A stretch of DNA of 38,824 bases, from NCBI GenBank assembly GCA_028139135.1, contig JAOINB010000013.1, positions 1-38,824 on the forward strand. The letters are read 5' to 3'. Both the position numbers and the translations under genes were made by a program. Positions 1-8,444 of this stretch are shown here, piece after piece. A model generated the notes under the pieces. That model was given only the letters and a program-made list of their open reading frames with translations, did not search any database and was not told the origin of the DNA. The stretch's first letter is position 1. Each line of letters begins with the position of its first letter. The DNA is from Betaproteobacteria bacterium (GTDB taxonomy: Bacteria; Pseudomonadota; Gammaproteobacteria; Burkholderiales; Burkholderiaceae_A).

Positions 1-1643
1 TTTATTACGTCATCTATGTTAGAGAAGGTAATTGTATATTTATCGAGTTCACCTGGGATCTTTGTTTTCTCCGATAAAACAAGGTTACCTTGACACAAAG
101 ACGTATATACACGCATTATGGAAGTAAATGGTTTAATATCATGCGTTCTTAAATTAATAGTAGTCCTAGCTTTTTTCATTTCGATATCTCTTGATTTTGG
201 TAACATGTCCTGCGGTCTTGTAACTAGGATATTTAAACCAGCTTTACTAATTTTATCAAGTATTGAGAGTCTGTATTTAGACATACTACCGCCAAAGTGT
301 AAGTCATATTCAAAGCTAGTACCCTCTTCAGTTAATGGTGTTTTTTGGAAATTAACTAATGGTAGATGAAAGAGTTTTTCTGACGGGACGATGTGTTGAT
401 ATCCACTAATAAAATCTATCCTAGGAACCCAAATTGCCCGGGCAATTCTAACTAACTCGATAAATCTTTTAGTTCTATCTTCCCATATCGTTTTAGCGTT
501 CCCATGATGGAGCAATGTCTTCGCTGAATTCCAGCAATTCTCAATTCCATTATTGAAGTAGCCATTAAAAACAAAGTGTTTTGAAACAATTATGAAATCA
601 AATTTATTTTCTAAAAGGTAGTTTGTTATGTTGGCTAGGGAATATTCGAGCAATACATTGACAGTTCCTTCTATGGGCACAGGAGAAACTTGATAAAAAC
701 GATCACAATATTCAAAGACCTCCTTAAGATAGTCAAATAACTCTCCGTTTGTTTCGGGAATCGTCCCTATGTGCCCATAAACAAGTGTATATGTGGGATT
801 AAAGTATCTTAAAAATTGATTCGATTCGTATTCTTTTTTTATGTAAAGTTCGCGTATTACCCTGTTTGAAGAGTAGTATAATTGCTTACAGCCAACCGTA
901 TGAAGCTCTCCATCTGCATCATAAAAGAACTTTTTTTCGTTCAAAGGGGTATGCATGAAGTGGTGAAAATTTAAGTTTGCATTTATTCCTAAGACCTTTA
1001 AGTTTTCGGTTGCTACAAACAAAGCAATGTTATGAGTGCAAAATGCAAGTCGGTAATTTTTTGCATGTCCCAGTTTTGCTAATGCGGATAACGAGCAACC
1101 CTCTGTGAGACCGGTGGATTCCTCCTGGACGAAGTAAACATCATTGGGAATTGTGGGGTTAAATTGAACAAGAAAAATAGCTGGTTGAATATCGTCCAAT
1201 TTTTCCCAAAAATAATAATCTAGTCCATTCATCGTAATGGCAAACAAACCCGGTTGCTTCGAAGGAAAGTCTATTTCACTAAAAATTTGGTTTTTGTCTA
1301 GTTTAGTCGGGTATTTCCAACTAGAGCAGACAACATCATTTTGTCCTTTGTGAAGTCGTTTGAGCTTTTCGAATTTTTCTTTATCGGGCTCAATAAGTGT
1401 CCCACCCCAACCTCTATTTTTAATTAAGTTGTATGACCTTGAGCCGTATAAGCCATCTCCTGCGTACATTTCGAAAACAACGTTATCAAATCCTTCAAGC
1501 TTTGATAATATAAATTCGATCACTCCGTCTTCACCAAAGAGGGAAGCATGATTATTCTGGTACTGTCGTAAGGGATTGTAAGTGCTGTAAAAAGACTCGA
1601 ATCTTGCTCTATATGGAGAAAAAGGATTGTTTTTCGGGTACAC
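1..1643 (-). CDS. FkbM-like methyltransferase / glycosyltransferase-like fusion, 3' end outside window
   Basis: An open frame of 547 codons runs on the minus strand without a stop to the window edge, so the C-terminus is missing. The N-terminal part resembles FkbM-like SAM-dependent methyltransferase proteins: FGEDGVIEFI near residues 36-45, an acidic glycine-rich motif EMYAGDG near 58-64, and GWGGTLIEPD near 78-87. The C-terminal part visible (about residue 390 on) has RDIEMKKARTTINLR and a following GNLVLSEKT stretch, similar to the CgeB/group-1-like glycosyltransferase ending in which a donor-site segment precedes a conserved SE. I infer a surface polysaccharide or glycan modification role. 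The only usable start is GTG at 1643, since no ATG lies upstream of the conserved motif; a weak AGG lies about 12 bases upstream. The gene is divergent from the acyltransferase. The domain assignment is by eye and the fusion is inferred. Confidence 0.6.
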   Translation of the reverse strand, partial: MYPKNNPFSPYRARFESFYSTYNPLRQYQNNHASLFGEDGVIEFILSKLEGFDNVVFEMYAGDGLYGSRSYNLIKNRGWGGTLIEPDKEKFEKLKRLHKGQNDVVCSSWKYPTKLDKNQIFSEIDFPSKQPGLFAITMNGLDYYFWEKLDDIQPAIFLVQFNPTIPNDVYFVQEESTGLTEGCSLSALAKLGHAKNYRLAFCTHNIALFVATENLKVLGINANLNFHHFMHTPLNEKKFFYDADGELHTVGCKQLYYSSNRVIRELYIKKEYESNQFLRYFNPTYTLVYGHIGTIPETNGELFDYLKEVFEYCDRFYQVSPVPIEGTVNVLLEYSLANITNYLLENKFDFIIVSKHFVFNGYFNNGIENCWNSAKTLLHHGNAKTIWEDRTKRFIELVRIARAIWVPRIDFISGYQHIVPSEKLFHLPLVNFQKTPLTEEGTSFEYDLHFGGSMSKYRLSILDKISKAGLNILVTRPQDMLPKSRDIEMKKARTTINLRTHDIKPFTSIMRVYTSLCQGNLVLSEKTKIPGELDKYTITFSNIDDVI

Positions 1644-1710
1644 TGAATATCAACACCTAAAGATTAATGAAAACGGGCGCTATCTAACTTTGCCTCCCAA
1701 GTATAAAATA

Positions 1711-2274
1711 ATGAGACTCGTATGTGCACTAATTCTTCGGTCAATGAATTGGTCCGTCTTAAATTCTTTTCCTAGCCAGTTAAAAAAATGTGTTTTGGTT
1801 GCTGCTCCTCACACTAGTAATTGGGACTTTCCCATGATGTTACTTTACGGATTTAAATTAAGGCTGAGATACTCTTGGCTCGGAAAGCATACATTGTTTA
1901 ACGGGATTACAGGATTTGTATTACGAAAAATTGGTGGAATTCCTGTAGACAGAGGAAAAAACAACGATTTCGTAAGAACCCTTTCGTCAGAATTTTCGAA
2001 ACTTGAGCAGTGTATTTTAATAATACCCCCGGAGGGAACACGATCTCGATCAGAGCATTGGAAATCAGGTTTTATACATATCGCTAGGCAAGCAAACGTA
2101 CCTATTATTTTTGGTAGGTTAGATTATCAAGAGAAATATCTTACTTTTAGCCCACAGATTGAGAGCTCGCTTTCGGATGACGAAATAATAGGATTTGCTC
2201 AAATGTTCTACAAGGACGCAACAGCCTTACACCCCTCTAAATTTGGGCCGATAAGATTAAAATCGAAAGATTAA
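1711..2274 (+). CDS. PlsC-like 1-acylglycerol-3-phosphate acyltransferase family protein
   Basis: A 188-residue protein of the lysophospholipid acyltransferase family. The acceptor/catalytic H-x4-D motif is HTSNWD (H34, D39), the block GGIPVDR is near residues 75-81, and PEGTRS is at 107-112, followed by WKSGF and IARQANVPI. These are the canonical motifs in the right order. It probably transfers an acyl group to a glycerophospholipid or a related acceptor at the inner face of the membrane; the real substrate cannot be told. The frame extends upstream to a TTG at 1627, but that would overlap the divergent gene. The family normally begins just before the hydrophobic segment, as the ATG at 1711 does. 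No strong ribosome binding site is visible at either start. Neighbouring small genes give no functional clue. Confidence 0.82.
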   Translation: MRLVCALILRSMNWSVLNSFPSQLKKCVLVAAPHTSNWDFPMMLLYGFKLRLRYSWLGKHTLFNGITGFVLRKIGGIPVDRGKNNDFVRTLSSEFSKLEQCILIIPPEGTRSRSEHWKSGFIHIARQANVPIIFGRLDYQEKYLTFSPQIESSLSDDEIIGFAQMFYKDATALHPSKFGPIRLKSKD

Positions 2275-2345
2275 GATATCACCGTTTAAAATTTGGTACA
2301 AAAAATGCTTACTTTTGCCGAGAGATAACAAACAGGGTTTTTATA

Positions 2346-2510
2346 ATGAAAAGAAAGATCGTTTTTAACAAAGAAACAATCGAAACTCTAAGGCAAATAA
2401 AAAAAATTAAAGTATCAGAATGGGCAAAAAATAGGATTTACGTTGATCAGATGATTAAAAACATTCGTTTCAATCCTTTGTACGTCGAAAAGATTCCGCT
2501 CGACATATGA
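2346..2510 (+). CDS. small basic protein of unknown function (54 aa)
   Basis: A short frame from ATG to TGA, preceded by AGGG eight bases before the ATG, so translation is plausible. The 54-residue product is Lys/Ile-rich and basic, with no membrane segment or signal peptide. A central SEWAKNR stretch is followed by NPLYVEKIPLDI. SEWA recalls the start of phage terminase large subunits, but the match is too short to carry an assignment. It lies 71 bases after the acyltransferase gene in an AT-rich stretch and may be independently transcribed. I do not recognise it. Confidence 0.4.
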   Translation: MKRKIVFNKETIETLRQIKKIKVSEWAKNRIYVDQMIKNIRFNPLYVEKIPLDI

Positions 2511-2730
2511 TATACAATTTGACGAAAGGCAATTTTAAGGAGTCTGTAAACAAAAGTATAATATTCTTTAAACTGTTAATGATCCATTTGCTCTGCGATA
2601 TTTTTAAATTAACCAATATTTAAACAATTAAAAAATATATAATTTTATGTTACGTTATTTTTAGAAGTATTTTCATTTTTCTAAAGTACTTCTTATCGTT
2701 GTCGATACTGTGTACCAAGAGGAAATATTT
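2511..2730. other. AT-rich intergenic region
   Basis: This is a strongly AT-rich spacer between two small genes, with many A/T runs around 2600-2660. I see no coding frame, clear terminator or convincing paired -35/-10 boxes. It probably holds the promoter of the following gene. Confidence 0.35.
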
Positions 2731-3105
2731 ATGGGACTAAGTCAAGTATTTAAATCAGGAAGGACGGAAAATGCAGCTGAAATCGCAGGGGATAGCTTGC
2801 GGAACGATTCACAGAGGCGAAAAGGTCCAATACTAGATAATCGAGAGTCAACAAAATTCGAGGCTTTAAATCTAACTGATACACAGAGGGATTTTAATAA
2901 AAACCGTGATAACGCAACAATTCTTGCCTTTGAGCAACACTCTCGCATTGATTATGAGGATGACGCTAACTTGATGGACACAATGATTAATGTGGCGCTA
3001 GAAAAACATGAAAAGCGGAGTAAACAAAATTTCTTATTTGATAGAATAAGAGCAATTTCAAGTGAGACAAAAAGGATTAACCATAATCTCGATTTGGGTA
3101 GCTAG
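2731..3105 (+). CDS. hypothetical protein (124 aa)
   Basis: The ATG at 2731 has GAGG eight bases upstream and is preferred over a GTG seven codons earlier. The product is hydrophilic and charged, predicted mainly helical, with no cysteine, signal peptide or membrane segment. It is rich in Asn, Asp, Arg and Lys: the middle has a DTQRDFNKNRDN stretch and the C-terminal third has EKHEKRSKQNF followed by RIRAISSETKRI. I do not recognise a family. It is convergent with the O-methyltransferase gene, with only 32 bases between the stops and no evident terminator. It could be a lineage-specific protein. Confidence 0.5.
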   Translation: MGLSQVFKSGRTENAAEIAGDSLRNDSQRRKGPILDNRESTKFEALNLTDTQRDFNKNRDNATILAFEQHSRIDYEDDANLMDTMINVALEKHEKRSKQNFLFDRIRAISSETKRINHNLDLGS

Positions 3106-3137
3106 TAACCACGAAACCTTTTAGTCCAATTAAATGA

Positions 3138-3959
3138 CTAGCGAAGTTTTGCAATTGTCATTCCGTCTCGTAAAGGCAGCATGACTGTAAAAAATTTTTC
3201 TGACGATAATTGAGTGTTTAATTTCTTTACCTCAATTGAACCTTTGGTTTGTTTTTCATCCTCTGAAAAACAGGCGCCTTTCATAAAAACATTGTCTATG
3301 CACAGTATTGAGTTTTTTGTAACCAAATTGTTACTAAGAAGTTTATTTACATACCTTTGATATTCGGTCTTTCTAGCGTCTATGAAAACGAAATCGAAGA
3401 CCTCTCCTTCGCTTGCCAGGTCATCTAGTAAATTTAAGGCAGACCCTAATCTAGTTTGAATTTTATGGCCCAAAGGAGTTGAGTCTAGGTACTTTCTTGC
3501 AAAATCAACGGAATAGGGATCGATTTCACAACTTATTAATTTTCCGTCCTCAGGAAGCCCTTCTGCCATTGCTAAGGCAGAATATCCAGAGAACAGACCT
3601 AGCTCTAAAACTGTTTTAGCTTTTGATATGGAAACCAGCATTTTCAGCAGTTGTCCAGAAACTTTACTACTCATCATTTGGGTCATTAGCCTCGTTTCAG
3701 ACTTTTGGTCTGAAAAAACCTTATCCCAGTCAGTTTGCATAGTAAGTTGATTTAATTTTGATAAGTGTGGGGATTCTGAAGAGGTACAGGCATCTACATA
3801 TTTCTCTAAATTTTCCATCATATTAATAATTGAATTCAGATCAGAAATTTCATCCTTCATTAATGACCTCGAATTTGTAAGACTATTTTTTAGTTTTTTT
3901 AGCCTTTGTGCGAGAATACTGATAGGAGATTCTGTTCTCATGTAAATTTTATTTTTCAT
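3138..3959 (-). CDS. class I SAM-dependent O-methyltransferase (caffeoyl-CoA/catechol type)
   Basis: A 273-residue protein whose C-terminal 170 residues match the COG4122/Methyltransf_3 type of O-methyltransferase. SAM-binding motif I is ELGLFSGYSA (119-128), the acidic residue after strand 2 is in SCEID (E145), and the metal-binding loop is FIDARKTEY (D194), where relatives usually have FIDADK. CIDNVF follows, as in the family. The N-terminal 90 or so residues are an extra helical, charged region not found in the usual 220-residue enzymes and may be an interaction segment. The ATG at 3959 has GGTGG about seven bases upstream. It is divergent from the ABC exporter with only 20 bases between starts. 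The substrate is unknown. Confidence 0.8.
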   Translation of the reverse strand: MKNKIYMRTESPISILAQRLKKLKNSLTNSRSLMKDEISDLNSIINMMENLEKYVDACTSSESPHLSKLNQLTMQTDWDKVFSDQKSETRLMTQMMSSKVSGQLLKMLVSISKAKTVLELGLFSGYSALAMAEGLPEDGKLISCEIDPYSVDFARKYLDSTPLGHKIQTRLGSALNLLDDLASEGEVFDFVFIDARKTEYQRYVNKLLSNNLVTKNSILCIDNVFMKGACFSEDEKQTKGSIEVKKLNTQLSSEKFFTVMLPLRDGMTIAKLR

Positions 3960-3979
3960 TCTATATCCACCGTTAACAA

Positions 3980-5824
3980 TTGTTTAAATTTTTCGAATCA
4001 TTAATTTATAGCTATCCGAAATCGGCTCCTGCGACTCCTCCGAAAAAATTGCTCGCTTTTTTGTGGGCCATGTCTAAGGGTTACAGGTTATATTTTATTA
4101 TATTGACTATTCTAACTGCTATGATTGGAGCGTTTGAAGCGATCTTGTTTGGAATGCTGGGTGACATTACCAATTGGCTTTCCTCTTCTAGAGCGAATTT
4201 GTTTCTGTCTGAAAAAAAATACGAAATTTCAATACTAGTCATTTTTCTAATAAGTGGCATACCACTAGTAATAATTGCGGATATTCTTAAGTACCAGACT
4301 ATTTACGGAAATTTCCCAATGTTAATGAGATGGAATTTTCACAGGTTAATGCTTTCTCAAAGCATGTCATTTTTTAATGATGAGTTCTCGGGTAGGATCT
4401 CTACTAAAGTAATGCAAACAGCTTTAGCGATTAGATCGGTTTATATCACCATCGGGGATATTTTTGTTTTTATCTTTGTCTATTTTCTCACCATGGTCAT
4501 AATTATTGGAGGCTATAGCGTTGTACTATTGTTTCCATTTCTCATCTGGGTTGGGTGCTACATTCTTGCTGTACGATACTTTGTTCCTAAGATTAGCACG
4601 CTTTCAAAAAATAGAGCTGATGCTATTAGTTTAATGTCAGGTAAAATAACTGATGCTTACTCAAACATAGCTACTGTTAAATTATTTTCCCATTCTCAAC
4701 GAGAGTCAAAATATCTAAAAGAATCTATGGAGGATTGTATGTTACATGTACATCCCCACAATCGGCTTACCAGTTTATTTGAAATAGTGAATCATTCGCT
4801 TAGCACACTATTAATTTTATTTACAGGAGGAACAGTTCTAATTTTATGGACAAAAGGTCTTGCCTCAGTCGGAGCTGTGGCAGCAGCTTTTGCAATGTCT
4901 TTTAGATTGATGGGCCTGTCCCATTGGATAATGTATGAGATGGCATCGTTGTTTGAAAACATTGGAACAGTAAGAGATGGAATCCGGATCCTATCTCAGA
5001 GCTTTTCTGTACTCGACAGGGAGGACGCTAAACCATTAGTCGTAAAATCGGGAGAAATAGTATTCGACAATATATCATTTTCTTATGGGAGAGGCAGGAG
5101 CATCATAGAAAACTTAAATTTGAAAATAAGGGCTGGAGAAAGAGTAGGATTAGTTGGTCCTTCTGGAGGTGGTAAGACCACTACTATGAATTTGTTATTA
5201 CGCTTTTTCGATGTTAAAAAAGGTAGGATATTGATTGACGGTACAGATATTACTGATACGAAGCAAAATTCATTGCGTAAAAATATTGCGATGGTTACTC
5301 AGGACGCAGCCCTTCTCCATCGGTCAGTTAGGGAGAATATAAAGTATGGCAATCCAAATGCGTCAGAAGAGGAAATGTTGCGAGCGGCTGACATGGCCGA
5401 GGTTACGGGCTTTATCCAGGATTTGGAGGATGAATCCGGCCGATGCGGGTTTGATGCTCATGTGGGAGAGCGAGGGGTGAAACTGAGTGGTGGTCAGCGA
5501 CAAAGAATCGCGATTGCTAGAGTGATTTTAAAGGACGCGCCAATTCTCCTGCTAGATGAAGCCACTAGTGCTTTAGATAGTGAAGTTGAATCCATAATAC
5601 AAAAAAGCCTTAAAACAGTAATGCAAGGTAAAACCGTTTTAGCTATAGCACATAGGTTAAGTACTATTGCAGAGCTTGACAGACTAATTGTTATAGAGGG
5701 AGGGAAAATAGTTGAAGAGGGAACACATGACGAGCTTTTAGCGAGTAAGGGATTATATTTTAGGCTTTGGAATTTACAAAGCGGCGGTTTTCTAGCCACC
5801 GAGATGCCTAACGAATTTCCCTAG
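3980..5824 (+). CDS. ABC-type multidrug/lipid exporter, fused permease and ATPase
   Basis: A 614-residue half-transporter (COG1132 type) with an N-terminal membrane domain of about six segments (roughly residues 35-330) and a C-terminal nucleotide-binding domain. Walker A is GPSGGGKT (about 393-400), the signature is LSGGQRQRIAIAR, Walker B is ILLLDEATSALD and the H-loop is AIAHRLST. It should act as a homodimer exporting a lipid or drug-like substrate across the inner membrane. The start is a TTG at 3980 without a clear Shine-Dalgarno; it is kept because the FESLIYSYP and PPKKLLAFLW segments after it match the usual N-terminus of this transporter group. Its stop codon shares the palindrome CTAG with the stop of the convergent phoH gene. 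Confidence 0.88.
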   Translation: MFKFFESLIYSYPKSAPATPPKKLLAFLWAMSKGYRLYFIILTILTAMIGAFEAILFGMLGDITNWLSSSRANLFLSEKKYEISILVIFLISGIPLVIIADILKYQTIYGNFPMLMRWNFHRLMLSQSMSFFNDEFSGRISTKVMQTALAIRSVYITIGDIFVFIFVYFLTMVIIIGGYSVVLLFPFLIWVGCYILAVRYFVPKISTLSKNRADAISLMSGKITDAYSNIATVKLFSHSQRESKYLKESMEDCMLHVHPHNRLTSLFEIVNHSLSTLLILFTGGTVLILWTKGLASVGAVAAAFAMSFRLMGLSHWIMYEMASLFENIGTVRDGIRILSQSFSVLDREDAKPLVVKSGEIVFDNISFSYGRGRSIIENLNLKIRAGERVGLVGPSGGGKTTTMNLLLRFFDVKKGRILIDGTDITDTKQNSLRKNIAMVTQDAALLHRSVRENIKYGNPNASEEEMLRAADMAEVTGFIQDLEDESGRCGFDAHVGERGVKLSGGQRQRIAIARVILKDAPILLLDEATSALDSEVESIIQKSLKTVMQGKTVLAIAHRLSTIAELDRLIVIEGGKIVEEGTHDELLASKGLYFRLWNLQSGGFLATEMPNEFP

Positions 5825-7437
5825 AGAGTTTCGCTTGCAAAATCCGCTAGTCTTGAACGCTCCCCTCGCTGCAATGTAATGTGCCCGCCATGTCTCCAGC
5901 CTTTGAATTTATCCACAACATAAGAAAGTCCAGACGAGGACTCGGTCAAATATGGAGAATCAATTTGAGCTACATTGCCGAGACACACAACTTTTGTGCC
6001 AGGACCAGCTCTCGTAATAAGGGCTTTCATTTCTTTCGGCGTGAGATTTTGCGCTTCATCGATAATTAAAAATTTGTTTAAGAAAGTTCTTCCCCTCATA
6101 AAACTTAAAGATTTAATCTTGATTCTGCTTTTCATTAAATCCAAAGCAGCTGACCTACTCCAATCACCTCCTCCTTCTACTCCTCTATTTAATACTTCTA
6201 AATTATCTTCAATGGCTCCCATCCACGGGATCATTTTTTCTTCCTCGGTTCCGGGTAAATAACCAATATCATCTCCAAGAGGAACCGTAGCCCTTGTAAT
6301 TATTATTTCGGAGTAAGTCCTTGTTTCGAGAGTTTGTGCGAGTCCTGCGGCTAATGTGAGTAGCGTCTTCCCGGTTCCTGCCTGACCGAGGAGTGTGACA
6401 AAATCAATCTCAGGGTTTAACAAAAGATTTAATGCAAAGTTTTGTTCTGGATTTCGTGAGGTGATTCCCCAGACAGAGTTCTTGCTATGAGAGAAATCTT
6501 TTAAAGTTTTCAGTAGAACAAGTTCTTGCGTAACTTCCTCAACCATAGCGGACAAATTTTCGTCTGGACAATAAATAAACTGATTGAGATGCATTTTTAT
6601 AAACGGCAATCTCGAGAATCTGTAGAAAACATTACCTCCTTGTTGCCATGACTCAAGGGTGTCTCCAATCTGTTCCCAAAAATGTTTTTCTAAGGTTATC
6701 GCACCTGTGTATAAAATGTCTGAATCATCAATAACACTATCGTTGAAGTAATCCTCCGCTAGGAGCATCAACGCAGTTGCCTTAATCCTAATGTTGATGT
6801 CTTTGGATACCAGAACTACCTCTTTTGACTTGAACTTATTTTTAAGGTTTTGCACGACTGATAAAATTTGATTGTCAGGCTTATCATCTCCAAACCCAAA
6901 ATTCTTATTTATATCAAACGGCGATGTTTGAAAATAGAGAGATCCTGTTGCGTCTGTATGCCCATTTAGGTTCAAAGGGATGCCCTCATGTAACTTGGGA
7001 GGGTCGGTCTTTGCTGTAGATTTTATTAAAGAGTCAATCTCCCTAGTGGTTTGCCTAACATTTCGGGATACCTCAGACATGCCTGTTTTATGCAGGTCTA
7101 ATTCTTCTAGAGTAACCAACGGTATATACACGTCGTGCTCCTGAAATCTGAATAGACTGGTTGGGTCATGCATCAATACATTCGTATCCAGAACAAAAAG
7201 TTTTTTCCTTCCAGTTGATCTACTTAACTTTTTTTCATTTGCCGTCAATGGAATCTCGGGTTTTTTTACGGGCTTTTTCGCTAAAGATACAAGCTTGCCA
7301 ACATCAACTTTTTTTTGCTTAGAGGGTTTAGAAACATTTGGCGATTCTTTTTTTATTTTTTTAGGATCCTGATTTTTACGGTCAGACTCTCCTTTTAAAA
7401 CTTCTCCCATCTTTGTAGGAGCTTTGGGTAATGGCAT
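5821..7437 (-). CDS. PhoH family protein with N-terminal PIN domain
   Basis: A 538-residue PIN-PhoH protein. After a Lys/Pro-rich, probably disordered leader (residues 1-75) comes a PIN nuclease domain starting at FVLDTNVLMHDP (catalytic D84) and including the VTLEELD and SKDINIRIKA segments. The C-terminal PhoH ATPase has Walker A GQAGTGKT (351-358) and Walker B LIIDEAQNL (457 on), then CLGNVAQID. Known PIN-PhoH proteins are RNA helicase/ribonucleases, so an RNA-processing role is likely. It starts with ATG and lies 11 bases after the bcp gene in the same direction, probably in one operon with the Mth938-like gene and bcp. This order is familiar from Burkholderiales. Confidence 0.92.
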   Translation of the reverse strand: MPLPKAPTKMGEVLKGESDRKNQDPKKIKKESPNVSKPSKQKKVDVGKLVSLAKKPVKKPEIPLTANEKKLSRSTGRKKLFVLDTNVLMHDPTSLFRFQEHDVYIPLVTLEELDLHKTGMSEVSRNVRQTTREIDSLIKSTAKTDPPKLHEGIPLNLNGHTDATGSLYFQTSPFDINKNFGFGDDKPDNQILSVVQNLKNKFKSKEVVLVSKDINIRIKATALMLLAEDYFNDSVIDDSDILYTGAITLEKHFWEQIGDTLESWQQGGNVFYRFSRLPFIKMHLNQFIYCPDENLSAMVEEVTQELVLLKTLKDFSHSKNSVWGITSRNPEQNFALNLLLNPEIDFVTLLGQAGTGKTLLTLAAGLAQTLETRTYSEIIITRATVPLGDDIGYLPGTEEEKMIPWMGAIEDNLEVLNRGVEGGGDWSRSAALDLMKSRIKIKSLSFMRGRTFLNKFLIIDEAQNLTPKEMKALITRAGPGTKVVCLGNVAQIDSPYLTESSSGLSYVVDKFKGWRHGGHITLQRGERSRLADFASETL

Positions 7438-7448
7438 TATTAAGTCCT

Positions 7449-7943
7449 CTAAGCTAGTTGATTACTATTATTTTTTACGAAATCAAGCACCTCAGAGGGA
7501 TTTGCCTCGGCCGAAACCTTTCTCCATTCTTTAACCAATTGTCCATTCTTATTGAAAAAAAAAGTACTTCGTTCAATACCTTTTACAATTTTTCCGTACA
7601 TATTTTTGTTTTTTAAAACACCAAACGCTCTACACACCTTTTCATTCTCATCTGAAATTAGGTTGACTGACAATTGAAATTTAGCAGTGAAATTTAAATG
7701 CGATCTTATAGTATCACGTGACACACCAACAACTTGTGTATTCATTTGAAGAAAGTTTTTATGGTACTTTGAAAACAAAATTGCCTGTGATGTACATCCC
7801 GGTGTGTTATCTTTGGGGTAGAAAAAAATAACTAAGTTATTGCCAACGAAGTCCGTTAATTTACCTGATCCAAATATTGTTTCTATATTCATTTCCGGAA
7901 GAGTTTTGATATCGTTTGCGCTTTGTTCTGTATTATTGTGCAT
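7449..7943 (-). CDS. bcp: thioredoxin-dependent thiol peroxidase, Bcp/PrxQ type
   Basis: A peroxiredoxin that reduces hydroperoxides using the thiol C50 in TPGCTSQ, preceded by FFYPKDN; both are hallmarks of the Bcp/PrxQ group. The cysteine five residues later that acts as resolving residue in E. coli Bcp is absent (it is Ile here), so this looks like a 1-Cys or atypical form. The only other cysteine is C104. The frame can be read back to a TTG at 7970 or an ATG at 7952. The ATG at 7943 is chosen because AGGA lies eight bases before it and because it clears the end of the upstream gene. It sits between the Mth938-like gene and phoH, likely cotranscribed. Confidence 0.87.
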   Translation of the reverse strand: MHNNTEQSANDIKTLPEMNIETIFGSGKLTDFVGNNLVIFFYPKDNTPGCTSQAILFSKYHKNFLQMNTQVVGVSRDTIRSHLNFTAKFQLSVNLISDENEKVCRAFGVLKNKNMYGKIVKGIERSTFFFNKNGQLVKEWRKVSAEANPSEVLDFVKNNSNQLA

Positions 7944-7953
7944 ATTTTTCATC

Positions 7954-8385
7954 CTAAGTGAATTTTTCAAGAATTAATCCAGTCACCACAGAGCGTCCCT
8001 CAGCCACAAGAACATTAAACGTTCGACATGCTGCGTGGGTAGACATACAATCGGCTCGAACAACCATTCCAGGATTAGAACTATCTAAAAGCGATAGGGG
8101 ATTGCTCTCACCTTTTTGTTCAAATTCTAGTATGTCTTTATCAAGCATAATTTGATTTTTCCCTGTCCCAATTAGAACTACATCCGGATTATTTTCAAAA
8201 AGTTTTTCAACTTCCTGCTTAGATATTTGCTCTACATTTGTTATATGCCAAGGTATAGGTTTATTATCTGTTGATATAATACAAGATGTTGTTATTAATT
8301 CTTTATTTACCTCGATGAAACTTTCACCATAACTTGTAATTGAATACTTACCTCGGATAATCTCCGGCTGTAGTCCTGAATTCAT
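7954..8385 (-). CDS. Mth938-like (DUF498) domain protein
   Basis: A 143-residue protein of the Mth938/DUF498 fold family. The diagnostic C-terminal block, MSTHAACRTFNVLVAEGR followed by a hydrophobic LIL stretch, is intact, as is the PDVVLIGTG strand in the middle. Eukaryotic relatives include NDUFAF3, a complex I assembly factor; the bacterial function is not established. The ATG at 8385 has no clear ribosome binding site. It is probably the first gene of a minus-strand operon with bcp and phoH, and is divergent from alaC across 59 bases that must hold both promoters. Confidence 0.85.
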   Translation of the reverse strand: MNSGLQPEIIRGKYSITSYGESFIEVNKELITTSCIISTDNKPIPWHITNVEQISKQEVEKLFENNPDVVLIGTGKNQIMLDKDILEFEQKGESNPLSLLDSSNPGMVVRADCMSTHAACRTFNVLVAEGRSVVTGLILEKFT

Positions 8386-8444
8386 AATTGAACTGATGAG
8401 TGGCTTTGAATTAATGTACCATAGACTTTTTTCTATTTGCTAGT

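Noticed and set aside
118-1551. Short plus-strand frames at 118-369 and 1360-1551
   Set aside because: They lie antisense to the continuous minus-strand frame of the partial transferase gene and have no recognisable motifs.
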